37,949 nt of DNA from Candidatus Adlerbacteria bacterium. Lineage in GTDB: Bacteria; Patescibacteriota; Minisyncoccia; Phycocordibacterales; SBAW01. The notes under the pieces are model-generated. The model was not told the DNA's origin, did no database searches, and saw only the letters and a program-made list of their open reading frames with translations. Of the stretch, positions 23,326 to 32,107 are shown one piece after another. The position numbers were made by a program, and so were the translations under genes. The stretch spans positions 104,214-142,162 of the forward strand of contig JAPLUW010000002.1 of the NCBI GenBank assembly GCA_026397405.1. The letters run 5' to 3'. Numbering within the stretch: position 1 is the stretch's first letter; each line of letters starts with the position of its first letter.

Positions 23326-25005
23326 TTTCCCTTTCGGCAAGTCCAAATGAGCAAAGGCATCACTAAAAGTGGTGCCTACTTTTTTACCGGGGTTAAAGAT
23401 ATTGTGTGGGTCGAAGATCTTTTTTATTTGCAAAAACAGTGCGAACATTTCAGGGCCAAACATTTTCTCGACATACGGTGTGCGGATAAAGCCGTCGTTA
23501 TGCTCCCCACTAATAGAACCGTGGTACGAGAGTACTAGGTCGTACACCTTGTGCGAAAGTTCGTCTATTATTTTTGCAGTGTCTGGGTTAGCAGGGTCCA
23601 CAAGCGGAATAATGTGGAAGTTCCCGTCTCCTACATGCCCGGCAACTGTGTACTGCATAGATTTTTCGTACGGTTTTAGAATGACCTCAAGTTTTGGTAA
23701 AAATTCAGAAAGTGTCCAAGGTGGCACTACAAAGTCGTCAATAAACGGTGCAGTGCGTTTGTTACGGATCTTTTTACGCAGCAGGTTAAAACTCTCACGG
23801 CGTATTGCCCAATATTTTTTACTTGCGTGTTCGTTCTTTGCAACACGGCTGCCAATATTAGGTTGTGTTTTTTTAATCTCTTCTTCTAACTCTACCGCTT
23901 TTTTAAGCGCCTCTTCTTGTGTGTCGGCACGGAACTCGACCATCAATACAAGTTTTGGGATACCGCCTGTTAGTAGCATCCACAGCTCCGGCAAAAACGA
24001 AATGCCAAGCGAGATAATCCCCGATCTCATTTGTGTTGCAAATTCAGGGAAATATTTTACTGCAAGTTTAAACGTATTGTCGTCGTATGACTCAAAGCTA
24101 TCAGGCTGTTTTGCAAGCACCTGCGGTACAATCTTCCCCAACTCTGAAAGCGAGTCCAAAAACAAAATGGTCATTGCCGAGCAAGGCTGTGGGTGCACCA
24201 GCGAAAATTTTATTTTGGTGATTAGCCCGAGCGTCCCTTGCGAGCCGACCATAAGCCGCCCCAGGTTAAGCGAATTGACCCCGTCGCCCATGTCCCAGAG
24301 CGCGTAGCCGGACGAATTTTTTTCCACCTTCGGCTTCCCTGCCTCAATAACTGCCCTGTGTGTAGAAATTAGTTTTGAAACAGCGCGATATATGTCACCT
24401 TCAAAATCTTTTTTATTTAATTTTTGCTGCAGGGCGTCCCCTTCCAAATTTTTAAGTGTATACGTTTGTCCGTCGGCAAGAACAACATCAAGTTCTTGCA
24501 CGTAGCGGGCAGTTTTGCCATATTTTAAATTTTTCTCCCCGCCCGAGTTGTTTGCTACCATACCGCCCACCGTGTTTATCTCGCGCGACGCGGTGTAACT
24601 TGGTAGTTCTAAGTTTTTCTTTTTTGTTTCTTTGTCAAAGTCTCGGAAGTACATCCCTGGCTCGACGACCGCGTATGCGGTCGCTCCGACCGAAGCGTCG
24701 GAGCTAAGTTCCAGCAACCTACTAAAATGTCGCGTCATATCCACAATGACCGAGTCGTTCAACGGCCCGCCCGACATGTCGGTACCAGCCGAGCGTGCGG
24801 TTAGCGATATGTGGCCGCCCGGTTTTTCTTTAATTTTTGTGGCGTATCGCACTAAAATACCGATGTCTGTTGCATCTTTTGGATGCACCACTACTTCCGG
24901 TGTAACTGCAAACAAGCTTGCATCGCGCGAATATGCCTCCAATGTTGCAGGCGCGTCTTCTACTTCACCGCGTAGTACTTTTTTAAGTTCTCCTGCAAGA
25001 GTCAT
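23323..25005 (-). CDS. FAD-linked oxidase of the GlcD/D-lactate dehydrogenase type
   Basis: A 560-residue flavoenzyme with the PCMH-type FAD domain in the N-terminal half (VVVHPKDATDIGILVRYA, then ARSAGTDMSGGPLNDSVIVDM, NTVGGMVANNSGGEKNLKYG, GSQGTLGLITKIKFSL) and the FAD-oxidase C-terminal domain (AGHVGDGNFHIIPL, GSISGEHNDGF, IKKIFDPHNIFNPGK). The family oxidises 2-hydroxy acids such as D-lactate or glycolate and passes electrons to quinone or other carriers. The substrate cannot be told from sequence. No iron-sulfur partner gene is adjacent. Two tandem hairpins add residues between LLELSS and VVEPGMY. The start is ATG 25005 with TATACT seven bases upstream. Confidence 0.9.
   Translation of the reverse strand: MTLAGELKKVLRGEVEDAPATLEAYSRDASLFAVTPEVVVHPKDATDIGILVRYATKIKEKPGGHISLTARSAGTDMSGGPLNDSVIVDMTRHFSRLLELSSDASVGATAYAVVEPGMYFRDFDKETKKKNLELPSYTASREINTVGGMVANNSGGEKNLKYGKTARYVQELDVVLADGQTYTLKNLEGDALQQKLNKKDFEGDIYRAVSKLISTHRAVIEAGKPKVEKNSSGYALWDMGDGVNSLNLGRLMVGSQGTLGLITKIKFSLVHPQPCSAMTILFLDSLSELGKIVPQVLAKQPDSFESYDDNTFKLAVKYFPEFATQMRSGIISLGISFLPELWMLLTGGIPKLVLMVEFRADTQEEALKKAVELEEEIKKTQPNIGSRVAKNEHASKKYWAIRRESFNLLRKKIRNKRTAPFIDDFVVPPWTLSEFLPKLEVILKPYEKSMQYTVAGHVGDGNFHIIPLVDPANPDTAKIIDELSHKVYDLVLSYHGSISGEHNDGFIRTPYVEKMFGPEMFALFLQIKKIFDPHNIFNPGKKVGTTFSDAFAHLDLPKGK
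24667..24704. repeat. tandem in-frame hairpins in the FAD oxidase gene
   Basis: GACCGC/GCGGTC (24667-24682, 4-base loop) is directly followed by GCTCCGAC/GTCGGAGC (24683-24704, 6-base loop). Together they encode about SDASVGATAYA, where the family normally runs straight into the VEPG motif. Confidence 0.8.
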
Positions 25006-25012
25006 ATACCTC

Positions 25013-25018
25013 AGTATA
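25013..25018 (-). promoter_or_regulatory. -10 box of the FAD oxidase gene (leaderless type)
   Basis: The minus strand reads TATACT, GAGGTAT, ATG. The GAGG lies too close to the start to act as a normal Shine-Dalgarno on this transcript. Confidence 0.55.
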
Positions 25019-25042
25019 CAACAGCGCCGTATGTTGCTCTGA

Positions 25043-26239
25043 CTATTTCAGCACGTTCCAGATATTTTGGTCCTCGCTGCCGTCAAATTTAAATACCGCA
25101 ACACCTCGAACTCCTAGTTTTTTAGCAAGTGCGACTTTGTCTGCAATTGCTTGCGCGTCGCTCCACCACACAATGTTAAATGGCGGTGGCACTGATGTAG
25201 CCAATGCAGTTTGAGAATAAACGTCTGAAGGCGGCGCTGTCGTGTTACCGTTTGCAGCAACACTGCCCGGCACGCTTGCTTGGTCGGACAATGCTGCCGT
25301 GGCAGGAGTCGACTTGTAAATAAACGATAGTTCGCCTGCACTGTTTCGTGTTGGTGCTGTACCAAGCAAGGACGCGAGTTGTGTGGCGTAATTTTGGTTA
25401 AATGCCCACAAAAGTTTGTAGGTGTATCCTGCTCCATTTGGAGTTACAGAATATTCGTACCCATAGGTTGGCACGCCAATGAGTATCTTCTTTTTTGATA
25501 TAGTTTTTGCCGCGAGCGTAACGATATTTTCTACCCACGAAGGGTCAGCAACTGGCACATAGGGCGCTGCACGCGCGGCATTAAGCGTTGCAGATATGTG
25601 GCCCTGGTCGTACGCCATAATCTCGACCCGGTCGCAGTATTTATTTATCGCGACATAGTCGTTGGCATATTCCGTTGCATCTGCGGGAGGTGTCACGCCA
25701 ATACCATAGCGGTCCACAAGCGGCATGCGCGCTTCAATAGAGCAGTAGACCCATTTGTTGCCCATACGCTGGTACAGACCTTTTAAAAATGTAGAGAAAT
25801 AGTCTTTTGTTTCGGCATGCTTTGCTTCAAAGTCGATGTCGATGCCGTCGTAACCTTTTTCTTTTACAAGTTTTGCAATTGCATCTTCGAGCGCAATACG
25901 TTTTTGGGTATTACTCAAAATTGCATGTTCCGTGTCACCGTTACCCCACATAATTGTTGGGATAACACGCACATGATTCTTTTTTGCAGCCGCCATAAAC
26001 GACACCCACGGCTCGCCGTCCATGCCAGCTGCGTCGTTTAACGTGCCGTCTGTTTTCATGGTGTACACAAACGGACTTACTTCGGTCAGTTGTTTGAGGT
26101 GCGGAGTAACGTCAGCAATGCTCTCATTTTCATGCCAGTACGGCATCCATCCGCCAAATTCAAGTGCAACAGAAGGCGCTTGCGCGTGCGCAACAGTAAA
26201 ACAAAGCAGGCTTAAAGCCACTGAGAATATCCATTTCAT
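25043..26239 (-). CDS. secreted glycoside hydrolase family 18 protein
   Basis: A 398-residue exported protein with a signal peptide (MKWIFSVALSLLCFTVAHAQA) and a GH18 TIM barrel. The catalytic motif DGIDIDFE (131-138) is intact, with Glu138 as the acid. GGWMPYW (29-35) near the first strand and IMAYDQGH at the sixth are further family marks; the C-terminal NIVWWSDAQAI and VAVFKFDGSEDQNIW complete the barrel. GH18 enzymes cleave beta-1,4 GlcNAc links in chitin or peptidoglycan. The overall shape is like YaaH/cortex-lytic types but without LysM repeats, so peptidoglycan or host-polymer cleavage are both possible. The promoter TGCTATACT ends six bases before ATG 26239. Confidence 0.9.
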   Translation of the reverse strand: MKWIFSVALSLLCFTVAHAQAPSVALEFGGWMPYWHENESIADVTPHLKQLTEVSPFVYTMKTDGTLNDAAGMDGEPWVSFMAAAKKNHVRVIPTIMWGNGDTEHAILSNTQKRIALEDAIAKLVKEKGYDGIDIDFEAKHAETKDYFSTFLKGLYQRMGNKWVYCSIEARMPLVDRYGIGVTPPADATEYANDYVAINKYCDRVEIMAYDQGHISATLNAARAAPYVPVADPSWVENIVTLAAKTISKKKILIGVPTYGYEYSVTPNGAGYTYKLLWAFNQNYATQLASLLGTAPTRNSAGELSFIYKSTPATAALSDQASVPGSVAANGNTTAPPSDVYSQTALATSVPPPFNIVWWSDAQAIADKVALAKKLGVRGVAVFKFDGSEDQNIWNVLK

Positions 26240-26245
26240 AATTTT

Positions 26246-26254
26246 AGTATAGCA
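26246..26254 (-). promoter_or_regulatory. extended -10 promoter of the GH18 gene (leaderless type)
   Basis: The minus strand reads TGCTATACT, AAAATT, ATG. Confidence 0.7.
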
Positions 26255-26273
26255 GGCCTGTCTGCTTGCCAGA

Positions 26274-28079
26274 CTAGCGCTTTGCTTTTGTGCGCTCCAT
26301 TTCTGTGAGGCCCTGCTTACGTAGACGTACAGAGAGCGGAGTTATTTCCAAATATTCGTCTTCAACCATTACCTCGAGTCCGCGTTCAATTGTAAGTACA
26401 TACGGTGGAACCAAGTTCATCGCTTCGTCGGTACCCGACGCACGCATGTTAGTGAGCTGTTTACCCTTGGTTGGGTTTACGGACATTTCTTCACCCTTCG
26501 AAGTGTTGCCAATGACCATACCCTCGTACACTTCGGTTGCAGGTTTAATATAGAGCGTTCCACGGTCTTGCAAGCTCCAAAGAGAAAAGCCGAGTGTCTT
26601 GCCTGACGCCATCGAGATCATCGAGCCAACAACACGTTTTACAATTTCCCCTGCGTACGGGCGGAACTCCAAAAAGCGTGACGACAAAATTCCTTCGCCT
26701 TTGGTGTCCAAAACAAACTGGCTGCGGTACCCAAGCAGACCGCGTGTTGGGCCTTCAAAAATCAGACGCACAGTTTCGCTGTGAGTTGCAATATCTTTCA
26801 AAATAAATTTGCGAGTTCCCAAGCGCTCGATAATTGCGCCCTGGAAGGTGGATGGCGTGTCGATAACGACTTCTTCAAACGGTTCTTGTTTTTCGCCATC
26901 TACGTCGCGGAAGATAACTTGCGGCTGGGAAACTTGCATTTCGTACCCCTCGCGACGCATGTTTTCCAAAAGGATAGCGATGTGCAACTCACCTCGGCCA
27001 GACACTTTAAACACGTCTCCTCCGCCCTGTGAGCCGCCCGCTTCGTTACCAAATTCCACCTTCAAACCAACGTTTACTTCCAACTCGCGCACCAAGCGTT
27101 CGCGGATCTGGCGTGTGGTAACAAATTTACCTTCGCGTCCTGCAAATGGAGAGTTGTTAACCAAAAAGTTAAGCGTAATTGTTGGCTCGTCAATTGCAAT
27201 TGCAGGCAATGTTTCTGCAGCAGCGTTGTCGCAAATAGTTTCACCAATAAAAATGTCGGTAAGCCCTGCAATAAGTACAATGTCGCCAGCACCAGCTTCA
27301 GTTGCCTCCACTTTCTGCAAACCCTTAAAGCTAAACATTTTTATAACCTTACCACTGCGTACTTCGCCGGTTGGTTTTTTGATAATAACTGTCTGTCCAG
27401 TGGAAATTTTGCCTTCGTAGATGCGGGCAACTGCTAAGCGACCAAGGAAGTTGTCGTAGCCAAGGTTAAATGGCTGCGCGCGGAGTGGTTTGTCTTCCAA
27501 ACCTTTGCCTGCAGCTGGCACATGTTCCAAAATCATATCCAACAGCGGCGTGAGGTCAGTCGACTCGTCGGTCAGTTTGCGCTTAGCAATGCCCTGGCGG
27601 CCAATTGCGTACATAACAGGAAAGTTTGACTGCTCGTCTGATGCACCAAGCTCCAAAAAGAGCTCCAACACTTGCTCTTCAGCACGTGCAGGGTCGGCGG
27701 CAGGTTTGTCGATTTTGTTTATAACAACAATTGGCTTCAGCCCAAGCTCAAGAGACTTCTTCAACACAAAGCGAGTCTGTGGCATCGGACCTTCCTGTGC
27801 GTCGACAACCAACAGCACCGAGTCGATAGAACGTAGCACGCGCTCCACTTCCGAACCGAAGTCGGCGTGTCCTGGAGTGTCGACGATGTTTATTTTGACG
27901 TCTTTATAAAAAATTGCTGCTGGTTTGGAATAGATGGTGATACCACGCTCGCGCTCGAGGTCGTTAGAGTCCATGGTGACACCTTCTTCAGCAACTCCTG
28001 TTTGGCGCATCAAAGCGTCGGTCAAGGTAGTCTTGCCGTGGTCCACGTGCGCGATAATTGCAATATTTCTGATCTCCAT
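26274..28079 (-). CDS. typA: translational GTPase TypA/BipA
   Basis: TypA binds the ribosome and helps assembly and translation under stress. The 601-residue protein has the GTPase motifs AHVDHGKTT (10-18), [19 protein letters not shown] and [10 protein letters not shown], the translation-factor beta barrel, the EF-G-like domain, and the TypA-specific C-terminal region ([17 protein letters not shown] ... [19 protein letters not shown], ending [16 protein letters not shown]). Length and order are normal. The leader is unusual: a small GC hairpin with a T-run lies 17 bases upstream of the start, so the gene may begin after the slipin terminator or be controlled by it. Confidence 0.97.
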   Translation of the reverse strand: MEIRNIAIIAHVDHGKTTLTDALMRQTGVAEEGVTMDSNDLERERGITIYSKPAAIFYKDVKINIVDTPGHADFGSEVERVLRSIDSVLLVVDAQEGPMPQTRFVLKKSLELGLKPIVVINKIDKPAADPARAEEQVLELFLELGASDEQSNFPVMYAIGRQGIAKRKLTDESTDLTPLLDMILEHVPAAGKGLEDKPLRAQPFNLGYDNFLGRLAVARIYEGKISTGQTVIIKKPTGEVRSGKVIKMFSFKGLQKVEATEAGAGDIVLIAGLTDIFIGETICDNAAAETLPAIAIDEPTITLNFLVNNSPFAGREGKFVTTRQIRERLVRELEVNVGLKVEFGNEAGGSQGGGDVFKVSGRGELHIAILLENMRREGYEMQVSQPQVIFRDVDGEKQEPFEEVVIDTPSTFQGAIIERLGTRKFILKDIATHSETVRLIFEGPTRGLLGYRSQFVLDTKGEGILSSRFLEFRPYAGEIVKRVVGSMISMASGKTLGFSLWSLQDRGTLYIKPATEVYEGMVIGNTSKGEEMSVNPTKGKQLTNMRASGTDEAMNLVPPYVLTIERGLEVMVEDEYLEITPLSVRLRKQGLTEMERTKAKR

Positions 28080-28095
28080 CTCAGTTCAGTAAGTT

Positions 28096-28119
28096 AATTA
28101 AAAAGGCGGGCTGCCCCGC
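28096..28119 (-). terminator. terminator-like hairpin between the slipin gene and typA
   Basis: On the minus strand GCGGG and CCCGC (plus 28106-28119) enclose a GCAG loop and are followed by CTTTTTAATT. A TATATA box (plus 28125-28132) directly precedes it, so it may terminate the slipin transcript or act as an early hairpin in a typA leader. Confidence 0.65.
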
Positions 28120-28168
28120 ACTCGTATATATAGAGTACCAGGAAAAATCGCCCTATGCAAATAACCCC

Positions 28169-28921
28169 TTACGCGTTGTCGCCTTTGATCATCTTTATTG
28201 CTTCCCCAACGGTTGTCATAAACTGCGCAGGGAAAATAATAGTTGAGTTTTTCTCGACACTGATTTCAGCCATGGTTTGCAAGGTACGCAACTGGAGCGC
28301 TACGGGGTGCTTGCTGATTATGTCAGCCGCCTCGCCGAGCTTTACTGCTGCCTGGAACTCGCCTTCGGCTGCGACAATTTTTGCACGGCGCTCGCGTTCT
28401 GCCTCGGCCTCTTTTGCCATGGCGCGCTGCATGTTGTCGGGCAATGTAATGTCTTTAATTTCTACCGCCGTAACCTGCGCACCCCACGGTTCGGTATGAG
28501 TATCAATAACTTCTTTTATCTGTGTGTTGATGTCCGCAGTCTGCGAAAGCAACTGGTCCAGCGTAAACTGCCCCACAACATTGCGAACGGTTGTTTGGCT
28601 AATCTGGTTGACCGCGCTGTACACATCTTCAATAGCAACAACTGCTTTTTGCGGGTCGGTAATGTGATAGTAGGCTACCGCAGCGATGTCGATGGAAACG
28701 TTGTCTTTGGTGATAATCTTCTGCGACGGGATGTTCATTGTAATGGTGCGCAGCGTCACCTTGGTCATCATTTCAAATAGCGGGATAAGGATGATAAGCC
28801 CTGGGCCCCGGACCCCGGTGACTTTGCCTAGGAAAAATATAACGCCCCGGTCGTACTCTTTGACGATACGCAACGACAAAAACAGGAAAATAATAACCAG
28901 CGCAAGGATGATATACGTCAT
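28169..28921 (-). CDS. slipin (stomatin/SPFH family protein)
   Basis: A 250-residue membrane-attached scaffold protein. The N-terminal hydrophobic hairpin ([15 protein letters not shown], 3-17) is followed by the SPFH/band 7 domain: [24 protein letters not shown], then [20 protein letters not shown] and [17 protein letters not shown] helical stretch ([29 protein letters not shown]) and a short C terminus end it. Length is standard for slipins. These proteins oligomerise in the inner membrane and often pair with an NfeD protease partner, which is not found nearby. The promoter TGCTATACT ends six bases before the ATG. Confidence 0.95.
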   Translation of the reverse strand: MTYIILALVIIFLFLSLRIVKEYDRGVIFFLGKVTGVRGPGLIILIPLFEMMTKVTLRTITMNIPSQKIITKDNVSIDIAAVAYYHITDPQKAVVAIEDVYSAVNQISQTTVRNVVGQFTLDQLLSQTADINTQIKEVIDTHTEPWGAQVTAVEIKDITLPDNMQRAMAKEAEAERERRAKIVAAEGEFQAAVKLGEAADIISKHPVALQLRTLQTMAEISVEKNSTIIFPAQFMTTVGEAIKMIKGDNA

Positions 28922-28927
28922 ACCTCT

Positions 28928-28936
28928 AGTATAGCA
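28928..28936 (-). promoter_or_regulatory. extended -10 promoter of the slipin gene (leaderless type)
   Basis: The minus strand reads TGCTATACT, AGAGGT, ATG. AGAGGT directly abuts the start and is too close for a usual Shine-Dalgarno. Confidence 0.7.
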
Positions 28937-28945
28937 TTTTGGCTT

Positions 28946-29236
28946 TTATAGGAGTGTTTTAACTTGTTCCATAATAGTGCGCTCTATTTTGCCTTCAAAC
29001 ATGCGGAGCATGAGCGGGAGTTTGGCATCGATAACAAATTCTTTTTCTTCAACAAGCAGCGTACCGGTGATATGCATTTTTTGTGCAGTAAATGCGAAGG
29101 TAAGTGTGTTCCCTGCCCATTCTTCTTGTTCCATTTCTACTTGGCCCGCCATCTGCGGGCGTGCAGCTTCCAAACTAGCTTTTACTTTTGTAACGGCTTC
29201 TTCTTGTGTAAATTTGTGTGGAATTTTTAGATGCAT
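28946..29236 (-). CDS. polyhydroxyalkanoic acid system family-like protein
   Basis: A 96-residue protein that fits a small family named after PHA granule clusters: IPHKFTQEEAVTKVKASLE, a conserved W (EEWAGNTLTFAF), a beta segment ITGTLLVEEKEFVIDAKLP and a C-terminal helix IERTIMEQVKTLL. The fold resembles START/SRPBCC-type small domains. No PHA genes are present, and the name says little about its role here. A TATACT box lies seven bases before ATG 29236. It is divergent from the flavoprotein gene at 29283 with 46 bases between. Confidence 0.75.
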   Translation of the reverse strand: MHLKIPHKFTQEEAVTKVKASLEAARPQMAGQVEMEQEEWAGNTLTFAFTAQKMHITGTLLVEEKEFVIDAKLPLMLRMFEGKIERTIMEQVKTLL

Positions 29237-29243
29237 ATACAGC

Positions 29244-29249
29244 AGTATA
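29244..29249 (-). promoter_or_regulatory. -10 box of 28946-29236 (leaderless type)
   Basis: The minus strand reads TATACT, GCTGTAT, ATG. Confidence 0.5.
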
Positions 29250-29267
29250 TAAAGTTGCGCGCCGGCA

Positions 29268-29276
29268 TGCTAGCAT
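29268..29276 (+). promoter_or_regulatory. extended -10 promoter of the HI0933-like gene (leaderless type)
   Basis: TGCTAGCAT is followed by six bases (GCGCTC) and then ATG 29283. The box is embedded in GCATGCTAGCATGC, a 14-base perfect palindrome (29265-29278). Confidence 0.5.
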
Positions 29277-29282
29277 GCGCTC

Positions 29283-30569
29283 ATGAAAGACACTGGGGAG
29301 ATAGTGTGGGACGTATGTGTTATAGGCGGCGGTCCTGCTGGCATGATGGCAGCCGGTCAGGCGGCGGCTCTTGGCGCACGTGTCGTGTTACTTGAGAAAA
29401 ACACCACACTTGGCAAAAAGTTGCTTATTACAGGAGGCGGCCGTTGCAATGTCTGCAACGGAGAAGAAGATGTTCGGAAACTGCTTTCCAAATTTAAGGG
29501 CAGTGACAAGTTTTTATTTTCTGCGTTTTCCCAGTGGTCCACCAAAGACACGCTCGACTTTTTTCACACCCGCGGGATGGACACAAAAGTAGAAGCACTG
29601 CTGCGTGTCTTCCCCGCAAGCAACACCGCACAGTCAGTATGGGACGTACTCGTACAAAATTTAAAAAAACATGATGTTACAGTACTTTCTAACTCACCCG
29701 TTACAAGCATACAAAGCAAAGACGGCGAAGTTGTTTCAGTAACTCTTAAAAATAAAAAAGAGATATTGGCAAAGAAATTTATTGTGGCAACCGGCGGCAA
29801 ATCTCGCCCCGAAACCGGCTCGACAGGTGAGGGGTACGAGTGGCTTAAAGAGCTAGGCCACAATGTAACTGGTACAAACGCTGCATTGGTACCCCTGGCA
29901 ATTAAAGACATGTGGGTCAAAAAACTTGCAGGCGTGAGTGCACAAGATGTAAAAATAACTACATTTCAAAATAATGTAAAACAGAACGTGCAGTTGGGTA
30001 AAATACTTTTTACCCACGTAGGTGTAAGCGGGCCAACAATTTTAAATATGAGCCGCGACATTGGCGAGTTGCTCAACTACGGCGACGTGAACGTTGAAGT
30101 AGACTTCGCGCACGCTTTAGGCTATGACGCACTTAATACAAAACTGCAAGAAGTATTTGCCAAAAACGATAAGAAAAAACTAAAAAACTCACTAAGCGAA
30201 CTACTCCCCACCGCAGTAGTGTCAGTACTTCTTGAGCTGGCAGGCATCGACGGCGATGTCGAATGCAACAGTGTCACACGCACCACGCGCCTGGCATTGC
30301 TCAAGGCAATTAAACATGCGTCTATGGATGTAGACAAACTCCTCGGGTTAGAAAAAGCTGTCATAACGTCGGGCGGCGTCGACCTAGAAGAGGTAGATTT
30401 TAAAACCATGCAGTCACGCCTTTTCCCTAACCTCTACCTTGTAGGCGACATACTAAACATAAACCGACCCTCAGGCGGCTACAGTTTGCAGTTGTGTTGG
30501 ACAACCGGCCATGTCGCCGGCACACACGCAGCCCTCGGCCATAGCCCTACGGGCGAGGCACAAAAATAA
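29283..30569 (+). CDS. HI0933/BaiN-like FAD-dependent oxidoreductase
   Basis: A 428-residue two-dinucleotide-binding flavoprotein. The N-terminal FAD motif VIGGGPAGMMAAGQAAALGA is at about 13-32, followed by the family marks LEKNTTLGKKLLITGGGRCNV (37-57), FIVATGGKSRPETGSTGEGY, THVGVSGPTIL, VITSGGVDLEEVD and LYLVGDILNINRPSGGYSLQLCW. Members are widespread; the physiological substrate is mostly unknown, with one clostridial member reported to act on bile acids. It is a single gene on the plus strand, and its stop codon directly abuts the stop of the converging ABC-F gene with no space for a separate terminator. Confidence 0.92.
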   Translation: MKDTGEIVWDVCVIGGGPAGMMAAGQAAALGARVVLLEKNTTLGKKLLITGGGRCNVCNGEEDVRKLLSKFKGSDKFLFSAFSQWSTKDTLDFFHTRGMDTKVEALLRVFPASNTAQSVWDVLVQNLKKHDVTVLSNSPVTSIQSKDGEVVSVTLKNKKEILAKKFIVATGGKSRPETGSTGEGYEWLKELGHNVTGTNAALVPLAIKDMWVKKLAGVSAQDVKITTFQNNVKQNVQLGKILFTHVGVSGPTILNMSRDIGELLNYGDVNVEVDFAHALGYDALNTKLQEVFAKNDKKKLKNSLSELLPTAVVSVLLELAGIDGDVECNSVTRTTRLALLKAIKHASMDVDKLLGLEKAVITSGGVDLEEVDFKTMQSRLFPNLYLVGDILNINRPSGGYSLQLCWTTGHVAGTHAALGHSPTGEAQK

Positions 30570-32021
30570 TTATTTTTCCAGGTCGAGCACTTCGTCAATG
30601 CGAATCTGCGAGACAAATTCAGGTACGTGGCTGACAAGTATCATCGCACCTTCGTAGTTGGTCAGTGCTTCGGCAATAACCGGCAAGTGACGGAAGTTCA
30701 TGTGGTTGGTCGGTTCGTCCAAAATTAAAAGTCCTGGGCGCAGTAGTACAAGGCGTGCAAATGCAACGAGGCCTTTTTGACCTTCAGACAAGTTGCCAAT
30801 TTTTGTATGCACAAGTTCGCCGGTTATTAAAAAACCCGCCGCAACACTGCGCAGATTTTCTTCAACCAGACGCTCCATCACTGCACCCAGTTCCTGGTGA
30901 ACAGTCTTGTCGAAGTCGAGGTTAGAAAAATCTTGGCGGTAGTACCCAACACGCACACCTTTTGCTATCTCTGCGCCTTTTGCAGTGCCGTTTGCAATAG
31001 ACTCGAGCAGTGTTGTTTTGCCGATACCGTTAGGGCCCTGCAGCTGCAAGTGTTGGTTTTTCTTAAGCGACATCTCTGTCTTGCGCTGTGTTGCTTTGTG
31101 GTTTTTGATAACTGCAAACGACGTAATATTTAAAATGTCGCCGATAAGGTCGGGCTGCGAGGGGATAACAAACGACCGGATAGTTTTGTCTTCCTTCCGG
31201 ACGTCAACCTTTTCTTCTTCCAACTCTTCGGCTTTTTCACGCATGCGCTTTGCAACCATACGCATCTGCCCTCCCTTGTTTGCAAAAAAGTTTGCCTTGT
31301 CTTTATTTTCTTGTATTTCTTTTGCGAGCAGGGCGTTTTTTCTATTTTCTTTCTCAATTCTGGCGCTGATGTCTGCAACCACGTCAAAATAGTTACCGAC
31401 GTATTGCTCCACCTTGTGAGTATGTACATCTAGGTACAACACGCCCTGGGTAAACGCATTCAAAAATTCTGCATCGTGAGAAATAACGATGACCGTCTTT
31501 TTATAGTCAACCAAAAACTTTGTCAGGTGCGCAATACCAGCTTTGTCGAGATTGTTTGTAGGCTCGTCCAACAACAATAAGTCTGGGTCTTGTATCAACG
31601 CCGACGCAAGCAACAGTCTAGCCTGCTGGCCACCCGAAAAGGTCTTTATTATCTTGTCGTGGTCGGCGACCAAATGCACTGCTTCAAGCACACGGTCGAT
31701 GCGCGGGTCGATGTCATACACTTTTTTAGGAAATACTTTTTGGAAAAAGTCGCGTACGGAAAGTTCCATATCTTCGCGAGGTATAACCTGGCGGGCCGTC
31801 CCCACACTCAAACCTTTGGTGATATTAATAACTCCACTTTCGGGCTTTATCTCACCCATAATCAATTTAAAAATTGTGCTCTTCCCTGCACCGTTTTGAC
31901 CCATGAAGGTAATCTTGGTGCTTTTGCGCACGTTAAAATTTACCTCATCGAGGATTTTTTTCTTCGGGCCAAAGTCAAACGAGACCCCTTCAAAACGAAT
32001 TATTGTTTCTCCGCGCGGCAT
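30570..32021 (-). CDS. ABC-F family ATPase (ribosome-associated type)
   Basis: A 483-residue protein with two ABC ATPase domains and no membrane part. Domain 1 has Walker A GQNGAGKST, signature FSGGQQARL and DEPTNNLD; domain 2 has GPNGIGKTT, LSEGQKGLVAFARL and DEPTNHMN. Between them lies a charged linker helix (EKENRKNALLAKEIQENKDK, then KRMREKAEELEEEK) as in ABC-F proteins, which bind the ribosomal E site and act in translation or antibiotic protection. It is shorter than EttA or Uup (about 550-630). Signature 2 reads LSEGQ instead of LSGGQ, a mild change. Which ABC-F subgroup it belongs to is not clear. Confidence 0.92.
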   Translation of the reverse strand: MPRGETIIRFEGVSFDFGPKKKILDEVNFNVRKSTKITFMGQNGAGKSTIFKLIMGEIKPESGVINITKGLSVGTARQVIPREDMELSVRDFFQKVFPKKVYDIDPRIDRVLEAVHLVADHDKIIKTFSGGQQARLLLASALIQDPDLLLLDEPTNNLDKAGIAHLTKFLVDYKKTVIVISHDAEFLNAFTQGVLYLDVHTHKVEQYVGNYFDVVADISARIEKENRKNALLAKEIQENKDKANFFANKGGQMRMVAKRMREKAEELEEEKVDVRKEDKTIRSFVIPSQPDLIGDILNITSFAVIKNHKATQRKTEMSLKKNQHLQLQGPNGIGKTTLLESIANGTAKGAEIAKGVRVGYYRQDFSNLDFDKTVHQELGAVMERLVEENLRSVAAGFLITGELVHTKIGNLSEGQKGLVAFARLVLLRPGLLILDEPTNHMNFRHLPVIAEALTNYEGAMILVSHVPEFVSQIRIDEVLDLEK

Positions 32022-32071
32022 CTCACTAACGTACCGTATTTTTGCAGAAATTGAAAGGAGTTTATGGTTTC

Positions 32072-32107
32072 CCTCGGCCGCGTCCGTCCTACGGGCGAGG
32101 TTTTTTT
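32072..32107 (+). terminator. orphan plus-strand terminator-like hairpin
   Basis: CCTCG/CGAGG and CCG/CGG (32072-32100, one mismatch between them) are followed by seven T residues (32101-32107). No plus-strand gene lies upstream. It overlaps the end of the alkA-like gene. Confidence 0.6.

Noticed and set aside
23369-24307. 312-codon open frame on the plus strand opposite the FAD oxidase gene
   Set aside because: The opposite strand encodes a complete conserved flavoenzyme; the frame has no promoter or Shine-Dalgarno and a low-complexity product.
30541-30560. CCCTACGGGCGAGG near the end of the HI0933-like gene as a copy of the sequence at 32087-32100
   Set aside because: The shared CCTACGGGCGAGG is 13 bases and each lies in a different context with no inverted partner at 30541; chance or a minor repeat cannot be separated without a genome-wide count.
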